From NCBI GenBank assembly GCA_018340805.1, contig JACMZG010001914.1:19260947-19324946 (forward strand): 64,000 nt of DNA. Direction: 5' to 3'. The DNA is from Microvelia longipes (taxonomy: Eukaryota; Arthropoda; Insecta; Hemiptera; Veliidae). Shown one piece after another: positions 63,931-64,000 of the stretch. The notes beneath the pieces are model-generated. The model made no database searches. It worked only from the letters and a program-made list of their open reading frames with translations, and was not told the origin of the DNA. The position numbers were made by a program, and so were the translations under genes. Numbering within the stretch: the first letter of the stretch is position 1; each line of letters begins with the position of its first letter.

Positions 63931-64000
63931 TTTTTTTCCATTAAAAAGTGATAGCTTTCAATTTTTTGATTCATATTCTGTATGCGATGACATAAATTAG

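Overview
The window is AT-rich eukaryotic DNA of about 70% A+T by eye. I could not find one convincing host protein-coding gene, rRNA gene or intact tRNA gene in it. Almost every longer open frame lies inside a repeat, an (AT)n microsatellite or low-complexity DNA. The repeats are dead non-LTR retrotransposon pieces, Penelope-like and hammerhead-like motifs, tRNA-derived SINEs, foldback elements and MITEs, plus minisatellite and satellite arrays. This points to an invertebrate animal with a repeat-rich genome, perhaps an arthropod; I cannot name the species. The window is best read as an intergenic desert or a very large intron.

The dominant component is one interspersed family, called element A here, about 0.75-0.87 kb when complete, with more than 20 full or partial copies on both strands. 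Its 5' end is a hairpin around TATACCGTAGGTATA. Next come a TG-rich tract, a TGACGTCA palindrome, and a block that matches the promoter-containing part of 5S rRNA (AAGTTAAGCAGC, then GTACTTGGATGGGTGACC in the best copy at 35.2 kb). It ends with mirror-symmetric GAGCGAAGCGAG motifs, a GGTACCCCGTACC hairpin and a T run. The most complete copies are at 7.2-8.07 kb (+), 42.3-43.1 kb (+), 51.9-52.5 kb (-) and 58.0-58.8 kb (-). Having the 5S block in the interior of the repeat is unlike a textbook SINE3 and is the main novelty candidate.

Layout. 0-7 kb: small tandem repeats, element A fragments, a strong 22-bp-stem hairpin (4.03 kb) and another with 30-base arms (7.09 kb). 7-21 kb: element A copies, a LINE-type tail (10.0 kb), a tRNA-SINE fragment (12.4 kb), an 18-20-bp minisatellite (13.1 kb) and foldbacks (11.5, 14.3, 18.6 kb). 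21-32 kb: a large foldback (22.2 kb), a CpG-bearing patch (25.7-26.3 kb), a tRNA-SINE (27.5 kb), a GC-rich patch (28.8 kb) and a TA-flanked MITE (30.9 kb). 32-38 kb: an 85/86-bp satellite (33.1 kb), the best 5S-like block (35.2 kb) and a ~145-bp degenerate array (36.4 kb). 38-54 kb: element A copies associated with microsatellites, a LINE C-terminus (41.0-41.4 kb), two related hammerhead-like repeats (44.4 and 48.8 kb), a perfect 97-bp duplication (47.4 kb) and a GC-richer retroelement insertion (50.5-51.1 kb). 54-64 kb: a cluster of element A copies in alternating orientation (57.4-59.1 kb), stem-loop clusters (59.7 kb) and a 1.25-kb terminal-inverted-repeat element with subterminal repeats (61.8-63.1 kb).

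Nothing here works together as an operon or pathway. The biology is that of transposable elements and their decay. The points most worth testing are element A with its internal Pol III signals, the hammerhead-like cores, and the apparent link between element A's TG tract and some of the long (AC)n/(AT)n microsatellites.
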